DNA of 64,000 nt from positions 1 to 64,000 of the forward strand of contig NZ_JAPFGY010000018.1 of assembly GCF_026586795.1 (NCBI RefSeq), written 5' to 3'. This document shows positions 44,601-53,355 of the stretch, piece by piece. The position numbers and the translations under genes were made by a program. The notes below the pieces were generated by a model. That model had not been told where the DNA came from, did not search any database, and was given only the letters and a program-made list of their open reading frames with translations. Within the stretch, counting starts at the first letter, position 1, and every line of letters begins with the position of its first letter. This DNA comes from Erythrobacter sp. WG. Its GTDB lineage: Bacteria > Pseudomonadota > Alphaproteobacteria > Sphingomonadales > Sphingomonadaceae.

Positions 44601-44764
44601 TCCGCGCTTCCATGCGGATCAACGACAAGCACAGCTTCTTCCTCGGGGTGGACAACCTGTTCGATCGCTTGCCGCCGTTCGACCTGCTCGGCGACGGTGC
44701 CGGTTCGGCAATCTTCCCGAACATGGGACGCTTCTTCTACGCGGGCGTTACCGCCAGCTTCTGA
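41606..44764 (+). CDS. TonB-dependent receptor 2
   Basis: Outer-membrane receptor of 1052 residues. Signal peptide ending AAPAFAQD; TonB-box-like GAIIVSGTRLNRPNLDAT; plug with LALLPQFRPTFTSQNSGRF, STLDLRGQGTQRTLVLQNG-like stretch (ILDLRGQGTQRTLVL) and TGGNSSIYGSDAIAGVVNFVLKR; barrel ending RFFYAGVTASF. Two small loop-Cys pairs (STCQGTTGVRAATNCGG, IVCAVNAD..DPACRPLN). Same large receptor class as its two neighbours but clearly divergent from them. ATG 41606 sits after GGACTATTTG; the frame is open upstream. Own terminator follows. Confidence 0.9.
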   Translation: MKSLTVIGRRIGLYSSVGIAAIALAAPAFAQDVQGSTDQNTAVEETDSTEQPTGAIIVSGTRLNRPNLDATVPITSLTGAELTQTGNVNLGDRLALLPQFRPTFTSQNSGRFIGTAGLSILDLRGQGTQRTLVLQNGLRHVTSQPGQATVDVSTIPVDLIERVDIITGGNSSIYGSDAIAGVVNFVLKRNFEGVRVRVQNGISDEGDGNNFIAAVTAGTNFADGRGNIAVSLEYNNNDPIFFSQRGYAGAFDGRRQFQLVQDTSVTGPNRTPEPASGDGIADSQLIERIKNIGISTGGAFTSTCQGTTGVRAATNCGGVFNALGTSQFGNVFVFTPEGNLVRNVVERDFRTFGSGNAQGGLGSTLRETGLLQTGNTRYAANLLASFEVSDAFRPYIDAKFVRTESLQEGQPTFFQGSGGLLGVTFSINNPFLTTQARNLLVNSLGTGTTFTLQRFNTDFGGRGENHERDLYRVVVGAEGSFFDTWKYNVAFNYGRVETYYETQGNVLVANYQRAVNAVRNTAGQIVCAVNADAITTNDDPACRPLNLFGTGAPSQEALNYILYTSSRNQWSEQLNAIASVSGDLGKLFELPGGPIAFALGGEWRKEDSFSAFDDVTRTGLTFLNAIGNFAPPALEVREVFGEIRIPLLADMPGFQELTIEGAGRASDYNSGATGTIVSYNAGGVWAPFDGLRFRANYGRAVRAPTQGDLFGARSQTFLNGLVDPCGQQNINANPNRRANCAAAGVPTTQTFNGVTEPFTNRAASGISGVSGGNPNLFAEQSDSWTVGAVFTPKFLPGFTMSVDWYSIKLEDAINTIGAQTVINQCYDDPGGINNQFCAAVFRNPNGTFRGQTNVLNGGETISFNTTGDGVSFIQGPFNYARQETSGIDLDLGYNTSIGDNWRLSARAIVSLLLDRNVFTSVTDPNFLTRERSVLGNPEWNGQLNVTVGYKNFDLLYSLRYLSKQTINNWRTQNVEQGRPPENLDATSLVYYPAATYSDIRASMRINDKHSFFLGVDNLFDRLPPFDLLGDGAGSAIFPNMGRFFYAGVTASF

Positions 44765-45132
44765 TAGCGCTCCAGCGCCACAGACAAGGAAAGGCCCCGG
44801 TCATCCGGGGCCTTTTTTTGTGCCCGGCTGTCGCAGCGCGCTGCGCGGCGGACGGGACATCCATAACCTTGATCAGGGTCATGTTCGTTTATTGGCAGGT
44901 AGCGCCAGATGGTTCGCAGTTTGCGATAGTTGCCCCGATTGGTTGCGAACGTGCAACGCCAAGCAATGCTGCGATAGGCCGAGTGGGCTGTCGCGTGACG
45001 CATCCTCCTCCACGAGCCTAAGCCTCTCCCCGGGCGGCATTCCCGCCAAATTCCTTTGCCGCTGCCGCTGCCCGTAGCCGGAACAGTCGGCCCGGCCTTT
45101 GCGCACTTGATGAGAACTGAGAGGTTTCTGCG
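44765..45132. other. 368-bp non-coding gap between TonB receptors 2 and 3
   Basis: Holds the receptor-2 terminator at its start. Further on, TCGCA-GTT-TGCGA (near 44914-44926) and an inverted pair GTTCGCA/TGCGAAC (44912-44918 and 44944-44950) could be regulatory for receptor 3. No gene seen. Confidence 0.5.
44790..44819 (+). terminator. Rho-independent terminator after TonB receptor 2
   Basis: AAAGGCCCCGG-TCAT-CCGGGGCCTTT, an 11-bp perfect stem followed by a T-run; 25 bp past the stop. Confidence 0.9.
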
Positions 45133-48100
45133 ATGTCATTCCTTCCTGCAGCCCCGAGCCTGCGAGCCGGCGTCGGCCTTGCGGCCCTCGCCCTCGCCTT
45201 CCCTGCCGTGGCGCAGACCGGGCAAGTACAGGTCCCCCCCGAAGACGCCGCCGCCCCGACGGTCGACGAGCAACAAACCAGTGCAGAAGGCACGACGGCC
45301 GAAGGCGGAGCGATCACCGTCACCGGTTCGCGCATCCGGCGGCCGGAGCTGGTCGGCCTCGAGCCCACCCTGTCGATCTCGGACGAGTACTTCCGTGATC
45401 GCAACCTGACCAACGTCGGCGACGCACTCAACGAACTTCCCCAGTTCCGTGGCAGCGTCACACCCCGCGGCGTGCAGTCCTCGTTCGGCAACGGGGTGAA
45501 CTTCATCAACACCTTCGGCCTCGGCTCGAACCGCACGCTGACGCTGGTCAACGGCCGCCGCGTCGTGTCCTCGAACCTGCCCTCGCTGTTCGGCCCCGGT
45601 GGCGCGGGCGTGCAGGTCGATCTCAACATCATCCCCAGCGTGCTGGTCGATCGCATCGACAACGTTTCGGTCGGCGGCGCGCCGGTCTACGGCTCCGACG
45701 CGATTGCGGGGACGGTCAACATCATCCTCAAGAACCGCTACGAAGGCCTCACGCTCAACGCGACGAGCGGCATCACCAGCCGTGGCGACACGTTCAACTA
45801 CAATGTCAGCGGCGTTGCTGGCAGGAACTTCGACGAGGGCCGCGGCAACGTCACCCTCGCGGTCGCCTACGACAAGGCGGACGGGCTACGCGCCACCAGG
45901 CGCAAGCACCAGCGCGACAATCTCGGCTTCCTCAACAACTGCACAACGGCGGGCACCACCACACCGATCAACGACGGGCGGGTCAACCCCAACATCGGCT
46001 GCAACACCGGCGCCAATGACGGCATTCCGGCACGCATCCTCTTCCGCGACCTGCGTTCGCCGTTCCTGTCGCAGAGCGGCGTGATCCTCAGCCCCGACTT
46101 CGACCTCATCGGCTTTCAGTTCGGCGAGGGCGGGAACCTGATCCCGACCGAGCCCGGCACCCAGCTGACCGGGTTCTTCCAGTCGGGCGGCAACACCTAC
46201 AACACGGTCGACCAGACAAACCTGACCTCTGATCTGAAGCGCTTTACCGTCAACGGCTTTGCCTCCTACGAGATCACCGACGGGGTCGAGTTGTTCTTCG
46301 AAGGGCTCTACTACAAGGCGCGCTCGAAGGAGGAAGGCAACAACCCCTCGTTCAACACCTTCGTCTTCGATCCCGACACCAGCGGCGGCCTGACCTTCGA
46401 CACCGCCACGACGCCGTTCATCTCGCCCGCAACGCGCGCCTTCCTGCTCGGCCAAGGCTTTGACACCTTCAACGTGTCGCGCTCGAACGAGGACCTGTTC
46501 GACAACGGCGCCCGCTCCGAGACCGAGTTGAAGCGCGGCGTGGTGGGCGTGCGCGGGGACTTCGGCGCGTTCGGCCGTTCGCTCAACTACGAGGCGAGCT
46601 TCAACTACGGCACCAACAGGATCGACAACTTCCAGCAGAACATAAACCAGCAGCGCTTCATCAATGCGGTGAGCTTCACCCAAGGACCGAACGGGCCGGT
46701 GTGCACCGCCACGCCGCCGGTGCCGGTCGCGCCGGACCAGCCTGTCCAGCCGATCGCGGATGCCAACTGCGTGCCGCTAAACCTCTTCGGCTTCCGCGCT
46801 GCAAGCCCCGAGGCGCTCGCCTATATCCGGGAAGACACGATCGAAGCCGCGAACATCCGGCAATACGTCTTCAACGCCAACGTGGGCGGCGATCTGTTCG
46901 ACCTGTGGGCCGGCCCGGTCGCCTTCAACATCGGCTACGAGCACCGTGACGAGAAGGCGAGCTTCACGCCGTCGAGCTTCACGCAGAACGGCGGCGGCCG
47001 CGGCGCGGCGATCGCCCCGACCCGCGGACGCTACAACGTCGACGAAGTGTTCGGCGAAGTGCTCGTCCCGCTGGTTTCGCCGGAGAACGGGGTGCCGCTG
47101 ATCAACTCGGCGGAGGTGTTCGGCCGCATTCGCTACGTCGACAACACCGTCAACGGCGGGTTCACCTCCTGGGCTGCAGGCGGGAAGATCGAGATCCTCC
47201 CCGACATCGGCCTGCGCGGCAACTTCACCCGCTCGTTCCGCGCACCGGCGATCACCGAGCTCTTCCTGCCGCAGAGCCCGACATTCGAGCGCCCCACGGA
47301 CCTGTGCACGGCGCAGGCCCGCAACGCCGGACCCGCGCCCGACATTCGCAGCCGCAACTGCAACGCCTTCCTGCAGGCGACCGGCAACAACTCGGCCACC
47401 TACACGCTGCTCGCGGCGCAGGCTTCGGTCGCGGGCCTGTCCGGTGGCAATCCGAACCTCGAGAACGAGAAGGCGGACAGCTACACCTTCGGCACGATCA
47501 TCCGACCGCGCTTCGTGCGGGGCCTCACGATCACCGCCGATTACGTCAACATCAAGATTTCGGGCCCGATCGCGAGCCTGGATTCTGACGATCTGGCGCG
47601 CGGGTGCTTCGACAACCCCAACTTCGACCTCGACAATCCCCTCAACGGCAACACCTTCTGCAACGCGCTTGGCTTCGGTGCGGACGGGCAGATCCCGAAC
47701 ACCCCCACCAATCCGGCGGTGCGGACCGGCTTCGTCAACGGTCAGCAGATCAAGTTCCAGGGGATCACCGGGGCGGTGGACTATGTCACCAGCCTCTCGG
47801 GACTGGGGATCGGCGGCGCGCTGCGGCTCGGAGGCGATATGCTTTACGTGCGCCGGCGGGTAGACGACATCACTGGGGTTGCGCCGCAGCGTTCGGACGG
47901 TATCGTCGGCGATCCAGAGTTCTCCGGCCAGGCTCGGGTCGTCTACTCGGCGGATCGGTGGGGCTTCGGCACCTATGTCAACTACACGGGTGAGCAGCTG
48001 ATCTCGCGCTTCAACCGCGGGCCGAGCCCCAACGACACGCGCGAGTTCGACCAGTACGACGACTTCGTCACGGTGAACGCGAACATCTTCTTCCGGACCG

Positions 48101-48240
48101 CGGACAACTTCCGTCTCAACATCGCAGTCACCAACCTGTTCGACCGGATCGGCCAAGGGTACTTTGGCTTCATCATCCCGGGCTCAATCAACGACGATAT
48201 CGGCCGCCGCTTCTCGGTGAGCGTCAGCAAGGAATTCTGA
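45133..48240 (+). CDS. TonB-dependent receptor 3
   Basis: Outer-membrane receptor of 1035 residues. Signal peptide to FPAVAQ; TonB-box-like GAITVTGSRIRRPEL; plug with ALNELPQFRGSVTPRG, FGLGSNRTLTLVNGRRVVSS and VGGAPVYGSDAIAGTVNIILK; barrel ending GRRFSVSVSKEF. Several loop cysteines (NNCTTAG, GCNTGAND, CTATPP, ANCVPLN). Third member of a receptor trio; ligand not readable. Followed by its own terminator. Confidence 0.9.
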   Translation: MSFLPAAPSLRAGVGLAALALAFPAVAQTGQVQVPPEDAAAPTVDEQQTSAEGTTAEGGAITVTGSRIRRPELVGLEPTLSISDEYFRDRNLTNVGDALNELPQFRGSVTPRGVQSSFGNGVNFINTFGLGSNRTLTLVNGRRVVSSNLPSLFGPGGAGVQVDLNIIPSVLVDRIDNVSVGGAPVYGSDAIAGTVNIILKNRYEGLTLNATSGITSRGDTFNYNVSGVAGRNFDEGRGNVTLAVAYDKADGLRATRRKHQRDNLGFLNNCTTAGTTTPINDGRVNPNIGCNTGANDGIPARILFRDLRSPFLSQSGVILSPDFDLIGFQFGEGGNLIPTEPGTQLTGFFQSGGNTYNTVDQTNLTSDLKRFTVNGFASYEITDGVELFFEGLYYKARSKEEGNNPSFNTFVFDPDTSGGLTFDTATTPFISPATRAFLLGQGFDTFNVSRSNEDLFDNGARSETELKRGVVGVRGDFGAFGRSLNYEASFNYGTNRIDNFQQNINQQRFINAVSFTQGPNGPVCTATPPVPVAPDQPVQPIADANCVPLNLFGFRAASPEALAYIREDTIEAANIRQYVFNANVGGDLFDLWAGPVAFNIGYEHRDEKASFTPSSFTQNGGGRGAAIAPTRGRYNVDEVFGEVLVPLVSPENGVPLINSAEVFGRIRYVDNTVNGGFTSWAAGGKIEILPDIGLRGNFTRSFRAPAITELFLPQSPTFERPTDLCTAQARNAGPAPDIRSRNCNAFLQATGNNSATYTLLAAQASVAGLSGGNPNLENEKADSYTFGTIIRPRFVRGLTITADYVNIKISGPIASLDSDDLARGCFDNPNFDLDNPLNGNTFCNALGFGADGQIPNTPTNPAVRTGFVNGQQIKFQGITGAVDYVTSLSGLGIGGALRLGGDMLYVRRRVDDITGVAPQRSDGIVGDPEFSGQARVVYSADRWGFGTYVNYTGEQLISRFNRGPSPNDTREFDQYDDFVTVNANIFFRTADNFRLNIAVTNLFDRIGQGYFGFIIPGSINDDIGRRFSVSVSKEF

Positions 48241-48268
48241 CCGACCGCGTCGCACACCGAAGCACAGG

Positions 48269-48294
48269 AAAGGCCCCGGGAGACCGGGGCCTTT
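48269..48294 (+). terminator. Hairpin terminator after TonB receptor 3
   Basis: AAAGGCCCCGG-GAGA-CCGGGGCCTTT, nearly the same stem as after receptor 2, ending before clpB's convergent 3' end. It may serve both strands. Confidence 0.85.
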
Positions 48295-48317
48295 CGCATT
48301 TCAGCAGGAGCGCGGCG

Positions 48318-50894
48318 TCAGGCGACCGTCATCGTAAGCGCCCCGTCGCCCTCATCGATCTTCAGCGTGCTGCCATCGGAAAGCCGCCCTTCGAGCAGCA
48401 TCTCGGCGAGCGGGTCCTGAAGGTAGCGCTGCACCGCACGCTTCAGCGGCCGGGCGCCGTAGACCGGATCGTAGCCCACCCGGCCGAGCCAGCGCAGTGC
48501 GGCATCGGTGAGGTCGAGCGTGATCTTGCGATCCGCCAGCAGCTTCTGCACCCGCTTGACCTGGATCTCGACGATCGGCGCCATGTGCTCCTGCCCCAAG
48601 CGGTGGAACAGGATGATCTCGTCCAGACGGTTGAGGAATTCGGGCCGGAAATGCCCGCGCACCACGTCCATCACGTCCTTCTCGACGCTGGCGACCTCGG
48701 CCCCGTCGGGCAGGTTGGCGAGATATTGGCTGCCGAGGTTGCTGGTGAGGATGATCAGCGTGTTGGCAAAATCCACCACCCGGCCCTGCCCGTCGGTCAG
48801 GCGCCCGTCATCGAGCACCTGGAGCAGCACGTTGAAGACATCGGAATGCGCCTTCTCGACCTCGTCGAACAGCACCACCTGATAGGGGCGGCGGCGCACC
48901 GCCTCGGTCAGCACCCCGCCCTCTTCATAGCCCACATAGCCCGGAGGCGCGCCGATCAGGCGAGCGACGGCGTGCTTCTCCATGAACTCGCTCATGTCGA
49001 TCCGCACCATCGCGCTGTCGTCGTCGAACAGGAAGCCGGCGAGCGCCTTGGTGAGCTCAGTCTTGCCGACACCGGTGGGGCCCAAGAACAGGAAGGAGCC
49101 CAAGGGCCGACCGGGGTCTTGCAGACCGGCCCGCGCGCGGCGAACGGCCTTCGACACGGCCTCAATCGCCTGCGACTGGCCGATCACCCGCTTGCCGAGG
49201 ATTTCCTCCATCGCCAGCAGCTTTTCGCGCTCGCCCTCCATCATCTTGTCGACCGGAACGCCCGTCCAGCGGCTGACGACGCTGGCAATGTCCTCTTCGG
49301 TCACCTCCTCGCGCAGCATCGCGTTGGCGGCCTGGCCCTGCGCTTCGGTGAGCTGCCGCTCCAGTTCGGGGATGCGCCCGTAGGAAAGCTCCCCGGCCTT
49401 TGCGAGGTCGCCTTCGCGCTGGGCCTGGTCCAGCTCCAGCCGCGCGGCGTCGAGCGCTTCCTTGATCTTGCCTTCGGCCGCGATCTTGTCGCGCTCGTTC
49501 TGCCAGCGGGTGGTGAGTTCCGCCGATTGCTGTTCCAGATTGGCGAGGTCCTCGCGCAGCGCAACCAGCCGATCCTTCGAATTCCGGTCGGTCTCCTTCT
49601 GGAGCGCCTGTTCCTCGATCTTGAGCTGGATGATCCGCCGGTCGAGCGCCTCGATCTCCTCGGGCTTGCTCTCCACCTCCATGCGGATGCGACTCGCGGC
49701 CTCGTCCATCAGGTCGATCGCCTTGTCGGGGAGGAAGCGGTTCTGGATGTAGCGGTCGGAGAGCTTCGCGGCGGCGACGATCGCGCCATCGGTGATGCGC
49801 ACGCCGTGGTGGAGCTCGTACTTGTCCTTGATGCCGCGCAGGATCGAGATCGTGTCCTCGACCGTGGGTTCGGCGATGAACACCGGCTGGAACCGCCGCT
49901 GGAGCGCGGGGTCCTTCTCGACGTATTTCTGATACTCGTCGAGCGTGGTGGCGCCGATGCAGTGCAGTTCGCCGCGCGACAAGGCGGGTTTCAGCAGGTT
50001 CGAGGCATCCATCGAGCCTTCGCTCGCCCCCGCCCCGATCAGGGTGTGCATTTCATCAATGAAAAGAATGATCTGGCCCTCGGCATGCTTGACCTCGTCG
50101 AGCACGGACTTGAGCCGCTCCTCGAACTCGCCGCGGTACTTCGCCCCGGCGATCAGCGCGCCCATGTCGAGGCTCATGAGGGTTCGGCCCTTGAGGCTGT
50201 CGGGAACGTCGCCGTTGGCGATCCGCAGCGCGAGGCCTTCGGCAATCGCGGTCTTGCCGGTGCCGGGCTCGCCGATCAGCGCCGGGTTGTTCTTGGTGCG
50301 GCGGGCGAGGATCTGGATGGTGCGGCGGATCTCCTCGTCGCGGCCGATCACCGGATCGAGCTTGCCGTCGCGCGCCGCCTTCGTCAGGTCGCGCGCGAAT
50401 TTCTGCATGGCGTCATAGGTGCTCTCGGCACCCGCGGAATCCGCCTTCCTGCCGCCGCGCAACTGTTCGATGGCGGTGTTGAGAGCCTGCGGGCTGACCC
50501 TGGCGGCCTTCAGGGCCTCGCCAGCGGCGCCTTGCGACAGGGCAAGCGCGGTCAACAGGCGCTCTACGGTGACGTAGCTGTCGCCCGCCTTGTCAGCAAG
50601 CTGCTCGGACTGGTCCAGCAGCCGCACGGCATCGTTGTCGAGCCCCGGCGTCGCCTGGGCACCGCTGCCGGTCACTGCCGGAATTTTCGAAAGGCCCGCA
50701 TCGATGGCAGTCGCCGCGAGCGGGGCGTCGCCCCCGGCGCGCTGGATCAGCCCGGCGGCCATGCCCTCGCTGTCCTCGAGCAGCGCCTTGGCGATGTGCA
50801 GCGGCGTGATGCGCTGGTGGTTCATCCGGATCGCGACCGTCTGCGCGGCTTGCAGGAAGCCCTTCGCCCGGTCGGTGAATTTTTCGAGATTCAT
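48318..50894 (-). CDS. clpB: ATP-dependent disaggregase ClpB
   Basis: Hsp100 chaperone that with DnaK dissolves protein aggregates. The 858-residue chain has the Clp N domain, AAA1 with Walker A GEPGTGKT near residues 205-212, the coiled-coil M domain ([21 protein letters not shown]... onward), AAA2 with GPTGVGKT near 603-610, and the C-terminal Clp-D2 small domain. ATG at 50894 gives the ClpB start [18 protein letters not shown]; the upstream open frame is not part of it. The promoter region carries a heat-shock-like CTTG/CTATTT pair overlapping the palindrome at 50932. Confidence 0.97.
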   Translation of the reverse strand: MNLEKFTDRAKGFLQAAQTVAIRMNHQRITPLHIAKALLEDSEGMAAGLIQRAGGDAPLAATAIDAGLSKIPAVTGSGAQATPGLDNDAVRLLDQSEQLADKAGDSYVTVERLLTALALSQGAAGEALKAARVSPQALNTAIEQLRGGRKADSAGAESTYDAMQKFARDLTKAARDGKLDPVIGRDEEIRRTIQILARRTKNNPALIGEPGTGKTAIAEGLALRIANGDVPDSLKGRTLMSLDMGALIAGAKYRGEFEERLKSVLDEVKHAEGQIILFIDEMHTLIGAGASEGSMDASNLLKPALSRGELHCIGATTLDEYQKYVEKDPALQRRFQPVFIAEPTVEDTISILRGIKDKYELHHGVRITDGAIVAAAKLSDRYIQNRFLPDKAIDLMDEAASRIRMEVESKPEEIEALDRRIIQLKIEEQALQKETDRNSKDRLVALREDLANLEQQSAELTTRWQNERDKIAAEGKIKEALDAARLELDQAQREGDLAKAGELSYGRIPELERQLTEAQGQAANAMLREEVTEEDIASVVSRWTGVPVDKMMEGEREKLLAMEEILGKRVIGQSQAIEAVSKAVRRARAGLQDPGRPLGSFLFLGPTGVGKTELTKALAGFLFDDDSAMVRIDMSEFMEKHAVARLIGAPPGYVGYEEGGVLTEAVRRRPYQVVLFDEVEKAHSDVFNVLLQVLDDGRLTDGQGRVVDFANTLIILTSNLGSQYLANLPDGAEVASVEKDVMDVVRGHFRPEFLNRLDEIILFHRLGQEHMAPIVEIQVKRVQKLLADRKITLDLTDAALRWLGRVGYDPVYGARPLKRAVQRYLQDPLAEMLLEGRLSDGSTLKIDEGDGALTMTVA

Positions 50895-50931
50895 CTGGTC
50901 CAACCCCTCCAATGGTTGCCGCCCGGAAATA

Positions 50932-50951
50932 GTGTTGCACTTTAGCAACAC
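50932..50951. promoter_or_regulatory. TGTTGCACTTTAGCAACA palindrome between clpB and the acylase
   Basis: GTGTTGC-ACTTTA-GCAACAC, perfect 7-bp arms, 38 bp upstream of clpB and 148 bp upstream of the acylase gene. In the plus orientation it matches the site before TonB receptor 2 at 17 of 18 central bases. On the minus strand it is flanked by CTTGTG and CTATTT with a 16-bp spacer, similar to an alphaproteobacterial RpoH promoter, so it may act as an operator within the clpB promoter. Confidence 0.55.
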
Positions 50952-51099
50952 AAGCCCCGCCCCGACAAAATTTATACGCCAAGGTGTATTAGTCAGATAG
51001 GTGGGCTCGCCAGCATCCCGCCGCAAGGGGGCACTGCCGTGCTTGACCTTGCGCGGACGCCAAGCGATTGAAGCGCCACAGGGTTGGAGAGAATCCCGG

Positions 51100-53310
51100 A
51101 TGAACTGGCTGAAGTACGGCGCTGTGGCGCTGGTGGGCGTGCTCGTGCTCGCGGTGGCGGCGCTCGCCACATGGGAGCCGTTCCTCGCGCGATCCGCCGC
51201 GCGTGCGCCGGGCGGCACCTACAGCGCCGAGATCGTCCGCGACGAATGGGGCGTGCCGCACATCTACGGCAAGACCGACGCGGACGTCGCATACGGGGTC
51301 GCCATCGCCCATGCCGAGGACGATTTCTTCACCCTCCAGGACGTCGTCGCCATGGCGCGCGGTCGCTACGGCGCCATCGCGGGGGAGGACGGCGCGAAGA
51401 TCGACTTCGCCTACCACCTCCTCGACGCACGCGGCACGGCGGAGCGCGAGTATCCCAAGCTGCCCGCCGACACCCGCGCCCTGTTCGAGGCCTATGCCGC
51501 AGGGCTCAACCAATATGCGAAAGACCACCCGGCCGAGGTCAAGCTGGCGAACCTCTTCCCCGTCAACGGTACCGACGTGGCGGCGGGCTTCGCGCTGCGC
51601 CAACCATTCTTCTTCGGCCTCGATTCCGTGATCGGCCCCCTCGTGTCGGGCGAGCCGCTGCGCCGCGAGCACGGTCCGGACATCCCCGGCTTCCCGAGGC
51701 CGCCTCTGCCCGGCGCCGACCCCGTCGCGGCGGCGGCGCCGAGGCAGGCGCGCATGCTGGTTCTCCCGACCGGCGAGGATGCCGAACACCTCGGCTCCAA
51801 TGCCTTTGCCGTCGCGCCGCAGAAGGGCGGCGGGACGACGACCCTCGTTTCCAATTCGCACCAACCCTATCGCGGCGGGGTCGCGTGGTACGAGTTGGTC
51901 GTCGAAAGCGGCGAAGGCTGGCACTTCGCGGGCGCCAACTTCCCCGGCTCCCCCTACCCCTTCCTCGGCCATAACGAGCATCTGGGATGGACCAACACGG
52001 TCAACACGCCGGACATGATCGACGTCTACAAGCTGGAGCTCGACGATACCGGCACGCGTTACAGGCTCGACGGCAAATGGAGACCGCTCGAGAGCCGCAC
52101 GGTCACGCTTCCGGTGAAGCTCGGCCCGCTCGTCCTTCCGATCCGCCGCGAGGTGCTGCGCTCGGTCCACGGCCCGGTCATCAAGAACAAGGACGGCGCC
52201 TTCGCCATCCGCTACGGCGGGATCGGCGCGTTGCAGCAGCTCGATGCCTATTACCGGCTCAACAAGGCGAAGACTTACGCGGAATGGCAGGGGCAGCTGT
52301 CCCGCCTCGCCATCCCTTCGACCAACTTCATCTATGCCGACAAGAAGGGCACCATCGCCTTCGTCTACAACGCCGCGATCCCCGACCGGCCGCAGAACGT
52401 GCAGGCGAACTGGCGCGGCGTGCTGCCGGGGAACCGCTCCGACCTGATCTGGCAGGGCCACGTCGCCTTCGTCGCCCTGCCGCAGATCGTGAACCCGGCA
52501 AGTGGGTGGCTCTACAATTCGAACAACACGCCCTTCACCGCCGCTGGCGAGGGCAGCGACCTTAATCCAGCCCGCTTCGCGCCGGCGATGGGGATCGAGC
52601 TCAAGCAGACCAACCGCTCGCGCCGCGCCTATGCCCTGCTCTCGCAGGCTGGCGTGCTCGACCGCGCGGCGCTGACCCGCATCAAGTACGACACCGGTTA
52701 TGCGCGCGAAGGCTATGTCGCGCGGCTGTTCGATGCGCTCGACCGGATGCCGGCAGGCGGGCCGCTCGGCACGGCGCGCGATCTCTTGCGGTCGTGGGAC
52801 TTCGACGCCGACGGCAAGGGTGCCGCCGATTCCATCGCGCTCCTGATGATCCGCGATTTCATGGCGGCCGATTACAACAACAAGCCGTTCCCCGACGTCG
52901 CCGAGAAGCTGCAGGCGGCGAGCGACCATCTGATGACCCACTTCGGCCGCCTCGACCCGCCGATGGGCGATCTGCTGCGCCTGAGGCAGGGCAAGATCGA
53001 CCTGCCGATGGACGGCGGATCGGACACGCTGCGGGCGGCGACCACATGGGATGTCGACCCCGACGGTCGGCTCAACCTCAAGCACGGGGACAGCTTCATC
53101 ATGTGGATCGAATGGGCGCCCGGCGCGCGCGTGGTCTCGCGTTCGGTCCAGCCCTACGGCGCGGCGACCACCCGGCCGCGCAACCCGCATTACACCGACC
53201 AGATGAAGCTTTTCGTCGAACACGGGCTGAAGCCCGTCCACTTCTGGCGCGATGATCTGCTGGCGCAAGCCAGCAGCACGCGGCGAACCACCGTCACCAA
53301 CGCGCGCTGA
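51100..53310 (+). CDS. Penicillin-acylase-family Ntn hydrolase
   Basis: Ntn hydrolase (S45) of 736 residues that cleaves amide bonds of acylated compounds; relatives include penicillin, cephalosporin and acyl-homoserine-lactone acylases. N-terminal membrane anchor/signal (LKYGAVALVGVLVLAVAALATW). The alpha chain starts RDEWGVPHIYGKTDADVAYGVAIAHAEDDFF. Self-processing is expected at Ser233 in HLGSNAFAVAP, making a Ser-initiated beta chain with LVSNSHQPY and LGHNEHLGWTNTVN. Substrate not readable. ATG at 51100 chosen. Divergent from clpB. Confidence 0.9.
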   Translation: MNWLKYGAVALVGVLVLAVAALATWEPFLARSAARAPGGTYSAEIVRDEWGVPHIYGKTDADVAYGVAIAHAEDDFFTLQDVVAMARGRYGAIAGEDGAKIDFAYHLLDARGTAEREYPKLPADTRALFEAYAAGLNQYAKDHPAEVKLANLFPVNGTDVAAGFALRQPFFFGLDSVIGPLVSGEPLRREHGPDIPGFPRPPLPGADPVAAAAPRQARMLVLPTGEDAEHLGSNAFAVAPQKGGGTTTLVSNSHQPYRGGVAWYELVVESGEGWHFAGANFPGSPYPFLGHNEHLGWTNTVNTPDMIDVYKLELDDTGTRYRLDGKWRPLESRTVTLPVKLGPLVLPIRREVLRSVHGPVIKNKDGAFAIRYGGIGALQQLDAYYRLNKAKTYAEWQGQLSRLAIPSTNFIYADKKGTIAFVYNAAIPDRPQNVQANWRGVLPGNRSDLIWQGHVAFVALPQIVNPASGWLYNSNNTPFTAAGEGSDLNPARFAPAMGIELKQTNRSRRAYALLSQAGVLDRAALTRIKYDTGYAREGYVARLFDALDRMPAGGPLGTARDLLRSWDFDADGKGAADSIALLMIRDFMAADYNNKPFPDVAEKLQAASDHLMTHFGRLDPPMGDLLRLRQGKIDLPMDGGSDTLRAATTWDVDPDGRLNLKHGDSFIMWIEWAPGARVVSRSVQPYGAATTRPRNPHYTDQMKLFVEHGLKPVHFWRDDLLAQASSTRRTTVTNAR

Positions 53311-53355
53311 GAGGCGCCTCCTCCTTATCCGATTCAGCCACCGGAGCCTTCGTCA

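Noticed and set aside
41480-44632. Long minus-strand open frame opposite TonB receptor 2
   Set aside because: Same reason: antisense shadow of a well-supported receptor gene, composition dominated by Arg/Glu/Val/Ala.
44869-44882. FNR-box-like TTGATCAGGGTCAT before TonB receptor 3
   Set aside because: Right half is GTCAT rather than ATCAA and it is about 250 bp from the gene start; too weak to call.
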